Shown here piece by piece: positions 36,276 to 49,265 of a DNA stretch of 64,000 nucleotides. This DNA is from Steromphala cineraria (lineage: Eukaryota > Mollusca > Gastropoda > Trochida > Trochidae). Position numbers and translations under genes: made by a program. Location of the stretch: positions 55,630,082 to 55,694,081 of the forward strand of contig OU744735.1 in the NCBI GenBank assembly GCA_916613615.1, in the 5' to 3' direction. The notes under the pieces are model-generated. The model saw only the letters and a program-made list of their open reading frames with translations. It made no database searches and was not told the DNA's origin. Position 1 is the stretch's first letter. Each line of letters opens with the position of its first letter.

Positions 36276-36859
36276 AATATAAGATCGTCAAATGTTTCAG
36301 TAGAAATTAAAACCGCAAATTCGATATCTGCACAGGAGTTAAAGTAACTCCTCTATGAATATCATTTATGTCACCCTATCGACACTATGAGCCATAAATA
36401 TTCTTACTATTTTTCTTATGGTTGTTCACAATATTATGATTCACTAATTAAATGGCGTGCCACGGCTGGCATATGTCCTGACAAAACATTGTCTTTTAAA
36501 GATCAATAATCCTGATCTAAGAAACTCAGGAAATCTGAAGTACAAGATATGTCAAAGTTGGTCTTCAGGACGAAATGTGTCTACTAGTGACAATTCATCG
36601 TTGAATCATTAGTTTTTCTGATGGCATACATATGTATTAGTGACAGTTGTGAATTTTATAAGTGTCTAAACCAATCTCACATTTGCAGACAATTGGGACG
36701 AGACAGGTGCGTGTCGAATAATAAGTGTAAACATATCATTTCCCTAAAGAGCGGTAGACTGCCATTTATTCACTCAGTGTGTTGAAACTCTTTAGTGATC
36801 TATAGAATGATACACTGTATGTCAAAGATCACCCATATGAAATATTATAGGTGATAGAA
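36276..36859. other. Unassigned non-coding sequence
   Basis: AT-rich sequence before the partial unit D. Nothing is supported. Confidence 0.4.
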
Positions 36860-37599
36860 AAATTACATGTAAGGTTTCCCTTTAGCCTTAGTAGTGTAGA
36901 ACATCGTTTACTTGATCTCTGAGGCTAAACTGACCCGTGCCTTTACGCATTCTAAGAAAAGATATGATATTTGTTTCATGTGTTGATATTCATCCTCATG
37001 AAAGGCGTCCGCTCTTTGTCATCAAACAATCACTTGTAATAACAGCCTAACATAAAGGTTTATATAGAGAGCATGTTAATTCTGCCCTTTATGTCTTTGT
37101 TTTGTAAATGTCAATTACTCAGTGTGTCCTTTGATGGGATTTCATGTCTATGACAGAGGGGAATCCAGTCCAGAAGTAGCGGATGATGCATGTGAGTTAA
37201 ATATCTTTATTGTTGTCCACTACATAGAAGATACTTACTGTATATTAGGAATCTTTTTATTTATCTCTAATGAATAGAATCCATAACATATATCCAAACA
37301 GTGTGTTTAAGGAATATGAGCGATCTCAACTATACAAGAATTGGCTTTAAAACATTAGCAAAGACGTTTTGTTTTATTCTTTTGATATTTCAATAATTCA
37401 TGTCTATATTGTAAATAGGATTAATAGAAAATTGGAAATTGCATTTAATTAATGCTTCACTTTTATGTTATATTATCCTCCTTAAACTTCCATATTCTTA
37501 AGTGTTTAGAAATCTCGCATTTTATTGAATGCATTTCACCAATATCAGAATATACTTATTGTCTGAGAAACCATGTTTGAATATCAACAGTATTGAACT

Positions 37600-37755
37600 A
37601 TATAGCAGTGGTGTTGGTCTTGACAACGAAGACAATCAGTCCTGGGTTCATAATGATGACGACAAAATGCTGTTGCGGGCTTTCTCCCTGCAATAATACT
37701 AGCAGCCACGATATAATTGATATAATTCGACAGCGGCGTCAAACCCATCATCATC
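37600..37755 (+). mobile_element. SINE 3' part, copy D (plus strand)
   Basis: Has a B-box-like TCCTGGGTTCATAATG, the body CGGGCTTTCTCCCTGCAATA and CAGCCACGATATAATTGATA, and a tail ACAGCGGCGTCAAACCC. This is the same family as the SINEs in units A, B and C but on the opposite strand and more diverged, so it is an independent insertion. Confidence 0.65.
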
Positions 37756-39329
37756 TCACCTCGTTTTGTACCTATCATCGCGGTTTCTTATTGTCCAAAA
37801 TTCCAGACACAATGGTTGGAGAAAGTCAAGCTTACTCTATTGAATACGTTTACTTTAAGGAACTTTTCAATTGTTGTTCAATTGCTACTATCATAACAAA
37901 ACGTGGCTTCATACCAATGGACAATACCCATGTTTGCGTTAGTGCGATAATGACTTATTGTATGCTCGAAACCTGCATTCATCCATCCTGTTTGTATGCA
38001 TCATCGTGAATCTGTCTTTTGCTGGTTTAGCTAAATTATTGAAATCTTCATGTTTTCGATTGGTTTTCCATTATATATTTGATAATTGACGTGGCTTTAT
38101 ATCCTTGCAAACATCTATAATTTCTTATAATTTTATTGTATGTTCTGAACATTTCACTAACATTAATCCAATTTTAAATATTGAATCAATATATGTATGG
38201 ATATATTAGTACAGTTAAACGCTATTCTAAAATTGTTCTAGGATATTGTTAAACAACTCAAGTCACACATGTCTCGGGAGATTAACATGCATTGCTATTT
38301 CTGATATTTGACAATAAAGTGAACAGGTTCGGACTATTTAACCACAAATCCATCAGCCCTTTCAAGCGACAACTGTTTTCTCTTTTTGAATATTGAATAA
38401 CAATATGAAATAAATGAAATTATCAAAGTAAGAACTTCAGTTAAAATACAGGATGTCAACACTTCCATGACTGACCACTTAAATGCCAATGTTGACATAG
38501 ACTTTTTTTTCTTTTGGTAACAGGTTTTAAATATATTAACAATAGAGGCAATGATATATGTATCTGTTTGGTAACATAAATGTTTATAATCATCTTTTCA
38601 CTGTTAAATCAGGATGCCTGTGAACATATTTTGTTCTTCTTAATTTATATATACATTCAATTGTTTACTCATCAATATATGTCATTACTAGGATATAGTT
38701 ATACATAATGAAGACAGTATTCTTGAAGGCTTTACAGAGACACCAATCCAGACGTACATACAATGTTACTGATAAAAAGTGTATTCTAGAAGGGTAAAAG
38801 TGTGCGTAATCATGTGTGGACTATCTTACAGCTATTTGCTTTACAAACACAGAAGAATACTTTATAGATTATGATCTGGTCTAGATTTTGCACGAAACTA
38901 GAATTTAAACATAAAGGACAAAACTTTATATGGCAGTTGATCTATAAGCATTAATATACTGATCAGACAAACCGTCGTATTTCTATAAAGACAGACGAAA
39001 TATGTTTGCACTTTTGCAATGAAATGCATAACATATTTTTAGTTTTGTGGTAATTACTGATGAAAAACGTTACGTGCTATTTTTTAAGTCGTTGAAATGC
39101 GTCATAATTATAATGCCGTAATGCTTGCCCATTCAATAAGTATACACTTGTACCCTAGCCAGGAGACAAATTGAGAAGATCTCAGTTCTGAATACATCTG
39201 CAACATAATTCACATTCCATGGTCAATAAACAGATAAAAACCACAACAGAGGCAACGTTTTTGTCATCAAATGATGTCGTGTGCGATGTTAGTCCAATGA
39301 ACTCTTTATTCTCTATAACGTGTGGACGT
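37756..39329. other. Unassigned non-coding sequence in unit D
   Basis: AT-rich with no match that I can find elsewhere in the window. The 138-codon plus-strand frame at 37,593-38,009 begins inside the SINE and has no recognisable domain. Confidence 0.4.
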
Positions 39330-39695
39330 TGCAATCAATATTTTCTCAAACAACTTAAACCTAATGATAAAGGTTGATGTTTATCTAGGAGAACTTCTAC
39401 AGCATTTATTTCCAGCTGCCATGTTTCACAAAGCATAATAAACATGAATGGATACCTCTTGGCAGTAAATCTAATTAAGCATGTTTGTCGAGGTCTAACA
39501 GAATTTCTAACCAGGGACCTTATTGCTGCAAGCATTTCTGGAAAAATTGAATTTTCCAAGTGATTTATAACCAAGGAGTCTCTTTCCGGAAATATTGACC
39601 TGAAAATCTCAACAAGATGTAAAACTGAGATGAAGTAGTTTGATGGACTTAGAACTTCTGGCAAGATAAACATACTTAACACGAATAACCACAGG
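39330..39695. repeat. Dispersed ~330-bp repeat, copy 4
   Basis: Nearly identical to 52,740-53,110. The minus strand is open for 121 codons here and largely open in B, but the other, more diverged copies are not open in that frame. I take the frame as chance preservation between two recent copies. Confidence 0.6.
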
Positions 39696-40372
39696 GTCAT
39701 TGGAGTTTACATGGTAGAACAGTGCCTTTTGTGTTATACTCACTTGGTAACAAAGTGGAACATAACATGGAACTGTTACCTTGTCAAAATATAAAATTAT
39801 TTATCAAAATACTTATTTAAATCCTTTCAGCACTCCCTGATTGTACAGTTACTGTATAGTACATTGACCAGCTCAACTGTTCCTTCATAAACAATGAAGG
39901 AAATATGTGTATTCTAGTTTTTCAACTATATTTGGACCCTATTCAAATATTGAGTACCAAACTGCAAATTTCCGTACGAAATCAATCAATAATATTTGTT
40001 CACTAAAAGGAGATTACACATTTACCTTTCTGGTATGCAGAGTTGTGCCACTAGAAATTTTGGTTTAGAAGCTCATGGAAAAGCGAGCTACCTTCTACAT
40101 GGATGGATGGATACGGCCTCGCTCCAATGCGTTTTATAAGGCTTTGTCTGTGAATTGTAGAGCTATTCTCGAAAAGGTCGAAAATCTTATCCCTAATTAT
40201 AGTTATATTGTCTTCATTATAAGGTCATTGCGTTCAAGTACATATTGTTTTTTGACATATTCAAATATTGCATTATGTCTTCTTTTAACATTATTCCAAA
40301 TTGTTTTGGATTAGGAGCCTATGTTTCCTGGAAATTCAAAGTAAAATGTAAAAAATTTTAATGGGCTTATGG

Positions 40373-40429
40373 CATGGCATGGTGTCCGGCGTCCGTCCGT
40401 CCGTCCGTCCGTCCATCCGTCCGTCCATC

Positions 40430-40461
<32 letters not shown>

Positions 40462-41336
40462 GAAACCAATGACTCTAGAGAGCTGAAATTTGATGTGCAG
40501 ACTCCTTGGCAAATGGGGATTCTAAATTGTAGATTTTGTGACCCCATGACCCCAAATGGGGTCACAGGGGTCAAAACCTTAAAAACCTATTTTCATCTTC
40601 TTCTCCAGTTCCAAAAGGTCTAGAGAGCTGAAAAGTTGTGTGTAGACTCCTTGGCCAATATGGATTCTTAATTGTAGATTTCGTGACCCCATGACACCAA
40701 ATGGGGTCACAGGGGTCAAAACCTTAAAAACCTACTTTCATCTTCTCCTCCAGTTCCAAAAGGTCTAGAGAGCTGAAAAGTTGTGTGTAGACTCCTTGGC
40801 CAATGGAGATTCAAAATTGTAGATTTTGTGACCCCATGACACCAAATGGGGTCACAGGGGTCAAAACCTTAAAAACCTATTTTCATCTTCTCCTCCAGTT
40901 CCAAAAGGTCTAGAGAGCTGAAAAGTTGTGTGTAGACTCCTTGGACAATAACGATTCTAAATATTAGTTTTGGTGACCCCTTGACCCCAAACGGGGTCAC
41001 AGGGGTCAAAACCTTAAAAACCTTTTTTCATCTTCTTCTCCAGTTCCAAAATGTCTAGAGAGCTGAAAAGTTGTGTGTAGACTCCTCATGGCCAATGGGG
41101 ATTCTAAAGTGTAGATTTCGTGACCCCATGACCCCAAAATCTTAAAAGCCTGTTTTCATCTTGTTCTCCAGTTCCAAAATGTCTAGAGAGCTGAAAAGTT
41201 GTGTGTAGACTCCTTGGTAAATGGGGATTCTGAATTGTAGATTTCGTGACCCCATGACCCCAAATGGGGTCACAGGGGTCAAAACATATTTTAATCATAA
41301 GTCTGATGAGCTACAGAGCCCATGGCTCTATTTTTG
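40373..41336 (+). mobile_element. GGCATGGTGTCCGGC element with six ~145-bp internal repeats
   Basis: Opens with GGCATGGCATGGTGTCCGGC and a (GTCC)n run and ends at AGCCCATGGCTCTATTTTTG. GTGACCCC starts at 40,538, 40,683, 40,828, 40,973, 41,120 and 41,246, giving periods of 145, 145, 145, 147 and 126. Each unit contains the perfect or near-perfect inverted repeat TGACCCC...GGGGTCA and AGAGAGCTGAAAAGTTGTGT. It is non-coding and repeats at 41,980-42,943 by the block duplication. Confidence 0.85.
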
Positions 41337-41979
41337 AACACTGAAAATTAACTTTCATTTGTTAACTAGGTTAAGTAGGAGGAATTCAAGGGAATAAGTT
41401 CCTCTAAAGATTTTATTATCCAATACACTTTGCTTAGGGAAATAAATATTCTAAATCTCTATTACCAGAAAAGTAAAGTGTATAAATAATAACCTTTCAG
41501 TACTTAACATTAGGATGGCTTTTATGGCCGAGAACTCCAATTATATTAGCAAATTTGGATAACCTGATATTGTCATACTCAGGCATTGTTTAACAATTGA
41601 TTATACACCCTTTGTACGTTTTTGTTTTTGATGGGCAACCAAATTAATTAAAGATTCTAATAAATTTTAATCACTTTGAAACTGATGACAAATTCATAAC
41701 ACATGATGTATACAATTGTTGGTATATATCTTTCATAGAGTTAGTTTCTTTCATTATTTTAATCACTTTGAACCTGATGACAAGGTCATAACACATGATG
41801 TAAACAATGGTTGGTATCTTATATATCTTTCATAGAGTTAGTTTCTTAAATTTTTAGATATACATTTCTTCTTGTCTCACACAGACTGATAATTGGTTAG
41901 AGTTAAAGTGTTTTGGATTAGGAGCCTATGTTTCCTGGAAATTCAAAGTAAAATGTAAAAAATTTTAATGGGCTTATGG

Positions 41980-42036
41980 CATGGCATGGTGTCCGGCGTC
42001 CGTCCGTCCGTCCGTCCGTCCATCCGTCCGTCCATC

Positions 42037-42068
<32 letters not shown>

Positions 42069-42943
42069 GAAACCAATGACTCTAGAGAGCTGAAATTTGA
42101 TGTGCAGACTCCTTGGCAAATGGGAATTCTAAATTGTAGATTTTGTGACCCCATGACCCCAAATGGGGTCACAGGGGTCAAAACCTTAAAAACCTATTTT
42201 CATCTTCTTCTCCAGTTCCAAAAGGTCTAGAGAGCTGAAAAGTTGTGTGTAGACTCCTTGGCCAATATGGATTCTTAATTGTAGATTTCGTGACCCCATG
42301 ACACCAAATGGGGTCACAGGGGTCAAAACCTTAAAAACCTACTTTCATCTTCTCCTCCAGTTCCAAAAGGTCTAGAGAGCTGAAAAGTTTTGTGTAGACT
42401 CCTTGGCCAATGGAGATTCAAAATTGTAGATTTTGTGACCCCATGACACCAAATGGGGTCACAGGGGTCAAAACCTTAAAAACCTATTTTCATCTTCTCC
42501 TCCAGTTCCAAAAGGTCTAGAGAGCTGAAAAGTTGTGTGTAGACTCCTTGGACAATAACGATTCTAAATATTAGTTTTGGTGACCCCTTGACCCCAAACG
42601 GGGTCACAGGGGTCAAAACCTTAAAAACCTTTTTTCATCTTCTTCTCCAGTTCCAAAATGTCTAGAGAGCTGAAAAGTTGTGTGTAGACTCCTCATGGCC
42701 AATGGGGATTCTAAAGTGTAGATTTCGTGACCCCATGACCCCAAAATCTTAAAAGCCTGTTTTCATCTTGTTCTCCAGTTCCAAAATGTCTAGAGAGCTG
42801 AAAAGTTGTGTGTAGACTCCTTGGTAAATGGGGATTCTGAATTGTAGATTTCGTGACCCCATGACCCCAAATGGGGTCACAGGGGTCAAAACATATTTTA
42901 ATCATAAGTCTGATGAGCTACAGAGCCCATGGCTCTATTTTTG
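41980..42943 (+). mobile_element. Second copy of the internally repeated element
   Basis: Offset by exactly 1607 bp from 40,373-41,336 and nearly identical. It is a passenger of the block duplication and not an independent insertion. Minus-strand open frames of 64 codons inside both copies are produced by the repeats. Confidence 0.85.
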
Positions 42944-43854
42944 AACACTGAAAATTAACTTTCATTTGTTAACTAGGTTAAGTAGGAGGAATTCAAGGGA
43001 ATAAGTTCCTCTAAAGATTTTATTATCCAATACACTTTGCTTAGGGAAATAAATATTCTAAATCTCTATTACCAGAAAAGTAAAGTGTATAAATAATAAC
43101 CTTTCAGTACTTAACATTAGGATGGCTTTTATGGCCGAGAACTCCAATTATATTAGCAAATTTGGATAACCTGATATTGTCATACTCAGGCATTGTTTAA
43201 CAATTGATTATACACCCTTTGTACGTTTTTGTTTTTGATGGGCAACCAAATTAATTAAAGATTCTAATAAATTTTAATCACTTTGAAACTGATGACAAAT
43301 TCATAACACATGATGTATACAATTGTTGGTATATATCTTTCATAGAGTTAGTTTCTTTCATTATTTTAATCACTTTGAACCTGATGACAAGGTCATAACA
43401 CATGATGTAAACAATGGTTGGTATCTTATATATCTTTCATAGAGTTAGTTTCTTAAATTTTTAGATATACATTTCTTCTTGTCTCACACAGACTGATAAT
43501 TGGTTAGAGTTAAAGTGCGAGTGCTTGGGTCTTTATTGCCGTGGCTTTCGAATCATGAATAAATGTTACTCTAAAATATGTGGGATGGAGAAGTAAAGTT
43601 GTTTATGAGGTCATAAGTCTAGATACAAGGAGTGGTCAAGTTTGATTCTACCTGCTACAACATACATATAGCCCTTAGGATCGTCCTCTAACAGTTTGGT
43701 TTTACGAATGAATATGTGTTCATTCCTTTCGGAAATTGCACTAGCAGATCAGTTCTCAGTAATTCTTGCAATTACGTGGGCACTTTACCTTTGCTGGAGA
43801 AGCTGATTTGACCATCTTCCACGATATTGACACAGTCGGAAACTTGCTTACAGG

Positions 43855-44146
43855 TGAGGTGTTTTGGGGTTTAATGCCGCTTTAGTATTTCCATATTTTT
43901 TCGCTTATATAAGCTGCAAGTATTATTGCAGGGAGAAAGGCCTCAACGCTATTGTGACTATGCATTGCGGTTAAACCTGCGAGTATAGGCTAGAACTAGC
44001 GGACCATGGGTAAAACTGCACTGAAATTCACTGTAGCATTGCACCCAAACCTTAAAGAAAAACAGTTCACTATTGCAGACAAAGTTGCCAAGCCACTGGA
44101 ACAGGAACTCTTGATCCGCAGCGGAATGCGCTAACCAATGCCTATA
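43855..44146 (-). mobile_element. tRNA-derived SINE, copy B
   Basis: Position and orientation match copy A. The B-box region is damaged (deleted around 44,100). The A-box-like TTGGTTAGCGCATTCC and the CGGCATTAAACCCC tail are kept. It was inherited through the segmental duplication. Confidence 0.7.
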
Positions 44147-45183
44147 CATGTACGTACAGAAAGGTCTAAGACATAAAATTCGCCTGCATGAAGGTGTCTA
44201 TTAATTGAACGTCCTTGACATGTGACTTGTTGAGGAATATGTTGACACTCCAGTTTGAACAGAAGGATCTTTTCTACAAAAATCGCAACTAATAATATTC
44301 CATAGATGTTCTCTTGGGTTCTATTGGGATTATGGCTTTTAAAAAAGTTATTTACTATTTTGACATCCGTAATTTGTAACTAAATTTTCAAATGTACAAG
44401 CAGTCGTCATATAATTCAATACACATGTTAAATTTGTGGCGAATGTAACATGTAAACAAAATTAGGCAATTGTAACAGACATACATAAATTCAGTAAGGA
44501 TATGTAAACATATAAAAGCAGTTTATATGTCCTATGGCATAGTGACGTATTATTTACATATGTGATGATTATCTGTGCTTATCTTGATTAAAGTTTCCTA
44601 CTCAAAGTAGATACCAAATTATGGCATATAAGGTTTTTCATTAGCGTCAGTTAAATTAATATCATTATCTTTTTATCTCTGAGGCTAAACTGACCCTTGC
44701 CTTTACGCATATGGACAAGAAGTACTTGTGGTTTAAATGAACAGGGGTTAACAATCTTTCATGGCTTATTCTACAAGATATTGAGGCAAAACAAAAGCAT
44801 TATCATCTCCAAAATATTTATTCCACTCTTTCGTCAAACCACAGTCAGGATTCTACATCATTAAATCAAATACATTCAACAACGTTACAAACTGACTCCT
44901 TTAATTAGTTACGACAGTCCTAACATTCAAGAACATTAGGATTGTAAGACTGATACACAGAAGATACGCTCTACTCACAATGATCTAGATTGAATTCTTT
45001 AGGATTCTGAAAGTTATCTTTATATATAATTACTTTCCAAATAAATCAAAAGTCCTTTTTCATGTGGATATGTTAAGGTACCTATGCAATGTCAAACATT
45101 AATATAAGTGTTCAGGTGGATATCATCATGACCGTGTGGATATTAGAAGTGATGGATTGGTCTTAATCACGGTATCAGAATAA

Positions 45184-47203
45184 TCAGGGGATGAGACAAC
45201 AATGCCACTTTATTCTCAATGCTTCTTTGCTAATTATGATCTTGGTTGTTTTGTCGTTTTTACGCAAATAAAGAATACCAGTGCGTTCAATTGCAATAAT
45301 GGTTTCATTATAGACACATATGCTTGATAATGTGCCGAAACGTAAGTGAAACCTCTTTTTTTTGTAACTTAGCAAAGACATTGCTCTAATCCTTCCAGAT
45401 TTATATCCAAAATAATACAGATGATCGCTAATTGGGTCAATATACATTATTTTGTTTTGGTTCATAAACACAGTTAATTTGGCTATGACTTTCCCATTTA
45501 AAGTAAAGACAAGAACCTTCAACGTATCAAACATGCCAACATACAAGCGAGATCTCTTGGTTTCAATTGCGATGTTTGCTGGTGAATGGTCTAATTCTGT
45601 GACTAATCTTTTGGTTTTCCGGAATGTGTACCAACAAATATTCTGTCCCCAGAACATGCAAGACACATATATATTCCCTCTTTAACATTTTCAAGCTTGC
45701 CGTCAATTGATAATTTCCCTAGTCTTGCGTGAGTCTTATCAATAAAAATGAATTCATTTGAAAGGGGAAAATAAATGATTTGTGAAACATGTTGAGAGAA
45801 GTGGCTCATGGTTCTGATGGTTTTCGTATTCAAATTCAACAGGTTCCAACTCGAGCTGTCTGTTGCGGCTAGGATGATTTGCCCTTCCTCTTCTCCTTCA
45901 ATTCCTCTACCATTTGTTGAACCTTGGAGAGATCAAATATCTCTATTCAGACCAAAATATTAGATTCAACACAAACATATCTGGTTTTACAATGCTTAAA
46001 ACTTGTTTGGTTTTCCAATGTTAAGGAGATGAACTTGACAATTGAAATAAGACATTTCTAGTCTCTTATTGAAATGATTTATCCTGATTTATAACGTACT
46101 CAACTAATAATGCTCTATGTGTGCATGTTTGTAATTTTCCTATGGCGTGTAATTGAATGAAAGTTTTCAACTACACAATTTTATTTTATATGTCAATTCT
46201 CTACTCACTAAGACTGCAATATACACCATTTCTGTTCACAAAGACAGCAACGGATGAACAGTTCACCAACTGTGAGAGTTGATCCTTGCCGTCAACCTTG
46301 CAAATAAAATCAATTTAAGCATAAACAGCGTATAAAAATGGATTACATATCGATTTTAAATTCAATGGTTTATAGAAAACAATGTAAGTATCTTATCTAC
46401 AATCTATTTCAACTTGATATTCTGTGTGTAAAATTTAATCTTTTATGCAGTCGTATAACAAGAGTCATCAGAAGATAACAATCCCTCCAGCCCCTTTTAA
46501 AGTAACAAACAAATCCGACAGTGGGGGTATTTCAAGCATGACAACTTGCATTCACTTAAAGAAAAGTAAAACGCAGCTTTTAATGCCTTCTTAAACCCTA
46601 GATTTCAAGCAGCATGAAACATTAATATGGTATGACCTCAATCAATTAAGGTCATAATATTACACCCCGATGGATTACAGGAAGAAGGGGAAATCTAATT
46701 ACAATTAAGTGACAGTTAATTTCCATCAATACTGACTTATTGTGAAAAAGAAAACACGGGAACATTACTAAAAATCCTTTACCGTGTTAGTTAACTCATT
46801 GTCTGTGTACATGTTACAGTTTCCCTTAATACAATTGTAATTATGTGACATTTTTACTTTTAATGAAAAGCAACTAATACTGTGAAAAATAACATTTGTT
46901 TTTGCTTTTATGGAGAGTTTTGTTTTGGGTACAAACCATGATGTTATTTTCATATTCATACACAATTGAGTGTCTTACCTTGTTCTCAGAGCCTTCTTGA
47001 TGCTGACCAGTTTGGCAATTAATCCCCTGTGTGTTGTTCAGACAACGATAACAAACAGATTTAGTTTCACATAGACGTTGGCATACTTTCAATGCTATTT
47101 TAGAAACAATAATTTGTCTCTCTTCTGATACTGCACAACAATATGTTAGATACAGAAATCCTATGGTAACAGCTACAGTTTCCAAGCAGCCTGAAGCTTT
47201 CAT
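45184..47203 (-). pseudogene. Secreted cysteine-rich beta-propeller gene, copy B (frameshifted)
   Basis: Exons correspond to 46,979-47,203 (225 nt), 46,209-46,296 (88 nt) and 45,184-45,922 (739 nt). All splice sites are intact. The signal peptide and cysteine exon are almost identical to copy A. Exon 3 lacks 34 bp present in A at 6,734-6,767. The deletion point is at about 45,612, in a TTTT run. The frame shifts after GTHSGKP and stops at 45,603-45,605, giving about 210 residues with only the first blades of the propeller. The downstream frame remains otherwise open to the original stop, so the break is recent. It could still yield a truncated secreted protein; I call it a pseudogene on structure. 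Confidence 0.85.
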
Positions 47204-47489
47204 GGCTGAGAACGGTAGATTCCCATGTGAACATTGCCAGACTTATATTAAGATATTTGATAGATTATTCAAACTACATGAATAATACATACAAATTATT
47301 CTACGTGTTCAAACGATATGGAAATGCGCTAATCAACTTCATCATCTTCACTGGTTTCTCACAGTTGCCATACACATGTTTTCTTTCATATTAAATTATT
47401 CAATCTTAACTGTTGTAAAAGTACAAAGATATGGTATTTGTTATTTGTGTTTTGTTTTAGAATTACAATTCTTTTCACTGGTGTATGCT

Positions 47490-47560
47490 CAACGGAAAGA
47501 AGTTTCCTGTGGGAAATATTGTTCCACTCGTTTTTTCTCAAGGGAACTGTACAATCTTAA
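47490..47560. promoter_or_regulatory. Conserved upstream block, copy B
   Basis: GTTTCCTGTGGGAAATATTG, GTTCCACTCG and AAGGGAACTGTAC lie about 300 bp upstream of the copy B start. It corresponds to 8,560-8,645 and, more distantly, to 11,284-11,380 and 51,343-51,440. Confidence 0.35.
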
Positions 47561-47891
47561 ACTACACCTTTATGAGAAAGACACTTACAAATAAGATTGC
47601 TATAAGATACAAGATATTCAGTATAGTTTTTTGGTGTCTTCATTTCACCGCAATCAATGCGTAATCAATATAAAAGAATGGGGTTATTAGATGGGTTTTT
47701 TTGCTGACAAAATCTAGCTCAATTATCTGTGTGTTGCTAAACGACTTCCTAAGATACTTAATGAGAATTGAATAAAGAATCAGTGACTCAGTCAAACATT
47801 TGATTGAACAAAATACTGTGAGGTATTACAAGAAATTGTTTAAATCACTCAAAGAAGGAAATTTCAAAGAATTTTCGGATTTTGTTCTTAA

Positions 47892-48203
47892 AGAGGCAGT
47901 AGCACGTTTTTTAGGGGGAATATAAGGTGATGTCAGGAAAGTGAAAATTAATGGTTCCAATTGAAAGAAATGTATTTGAACAAAATGAAGCAGTAATAAT
48001 TCAAATATATAATATATAGTTTAGCCGTGCGATTCCTTTAAAGGTCCTTTGTGTGAATCTTCATACTCTGTCCTCTGATTATGGATGATTGGCTTGTGAA
48101 ATGAGATTGTTGACACTATCAAGTTTTTACAAATAGCATTAACGTACAATTATCAGTGAAAATTTTAGAATATGACATTTTCAAAAAACGTGCTACTGCC
48201 CCT
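47892..48203. mobile_element. 312-bp MITE with TTAA target duplication (unit B)
   Basis: Same length, same flanks and same ends as 8,856-9,167, with TTAA at 47,888-47,891 and 48,204-48,207. It is an orthologous insertion carried by the duplication. Confidence 0.85.
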
Positions 48204-48874
48204 TTAAGTCCCATTTAATTTAACACACTCTTCAAGGAGTACTCACCATCATTCATGTTTGAACAGTTTTCGTCAAGAAATCAGTTTTTATAAGGGATTT
48301 TGACCTAGAAAGTTTCATAATAATGGCAGGTTAAATAAAACTATTATGACATGCAATTAACATTATAACCTTCATTTGAATATATGTAAAAATGTTATCT
48401 AGATTTATGTTTACCGTAGGATGCCATAACAAAACAGGAGATTTGTTCAGAACAGTTTGTTAAAGAATTCATTACTGTGATTACTCCGAGGTTTCTGATT
48501 CAGTTGCAATCGTGGATTTGACTATTTTGCATTTTAGTTGGTGTTTATTTATCCAAAGATGTACTTGAACTTTACCTTTTATTAATAGGGACATCAAAGT
48601 TAACATGGAAGATGTTCGATTAGTAGGTGATGCACAGTAGGGAGTAATGGTGCGCCATCTACAGACTTTTGTAATCTCACTTGTCTGATTTTAAAAAAAA
48701 TCCTAACTTTCTTGTTTTACATTTGGTTAAATCAAACACTTGTAAAATAGAAGATCAAAGAGTCTAACAAGGGTGCTTAATTATGAACAAATTTGAGAAG
48801 AAAACTTATATTCTTCGTATTATTAAACACAGACAATCTGTATATTCAAAGGGTAACAATGTATCAGAGGACGG

Positions 48875-49265
48875 TTCAAATGGGTGAACTTGACAATAAA
48901 TATCTTCTTAAATGAAAGAACGGTGCATAGGATTTAACGCTTTATCATATGGCATGATGTTTCCCCAAGGGACCTTCTACAGCATTTAATTTAAGCTGAC
49001 CTATTTCACGACCTATAAGACACATGAGTGGATAGCTCTAGGCAGTTAATCTGATTTGACATGTTTATCTAGGTTTTTAGAACTTCAGAACAACAAGAGA
49101 CTTTACTGCTTCAAGCATTTAGGAAACAACTGAATCTTACAAGTGAATTATTCCAAAAGGATGTTTCCAGAAATATTTACTCTATAATCTCATCAAAATA
49201 ACAAATTTAGATGAAGTTGCTTAAAGAACATAACAGCTTCTGGCTAACAGAGTAAAACAAACATT
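48875..49265. repeat. Dispersed ~330-bp repeat, copy 5
   Basis: Direct counterpart of copy 1 in unit A, with a few substitutions. Confidence 0.65.

Larger units (their letters stand above)
36860..41910. repeat. Partial segmental unit D (no propeller gene)
   Basis: Positions 36,870-37,165 align with 1,220-1,500 (A) and 58,700-59,010 (C). Positions 39,300-40,300 align with 52,740-53,990 (B), and 41,380-41,910 with 57,080-57,480. The gene-bearing middle part is missing. D ends in the 1607-bp block that is duplicated into the start of B. It looks like a recombined or deleted unit. Confidence 0.65.
40304..43517. repeat. Head-to-tail duplication of a 1607-bp block, >99.8% identical
   Basis: Block 1 is 40,304-41,910 and block 2 is 41,911-43,517. 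I see two substitutions by eye (near 42,124 and 42,388) and no length change, even in the GTCC run. The junction is AAAGTG|TTTTGG and block 2 ends in the same TTAAAGTG before unit B starts. Each block holds one minisatellite element and 570 bp of unit-end sequence. It is either a very recent duplication or an assembly artefact. Confidence 0.92.

Noticed and set aside
37593..38009. 138-codon plus-strand open frame
   Set aside because: Its first part is SINE sequence and the rest shows no domain or conservation.
39335..39700. 121-codon minus-strand open frame partly kept in unit B
   Set aside because: Lies in a dispersed repeat. The B copy has a frameshift and four other copies are not open, so preservation is due to recency.
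41104..41298. Identical 64-codon minus-strand frames here and at 42,711-42,905
   Set aside because: Both fall in the 145-bp repeat array; their identity is due to the 1607-bp duplication.
40373..42943. CRISPR-like array
   Set aside because: Repeats are 145 bp units in direct tandem without unique spacers, in a eukaryotic transposon context.
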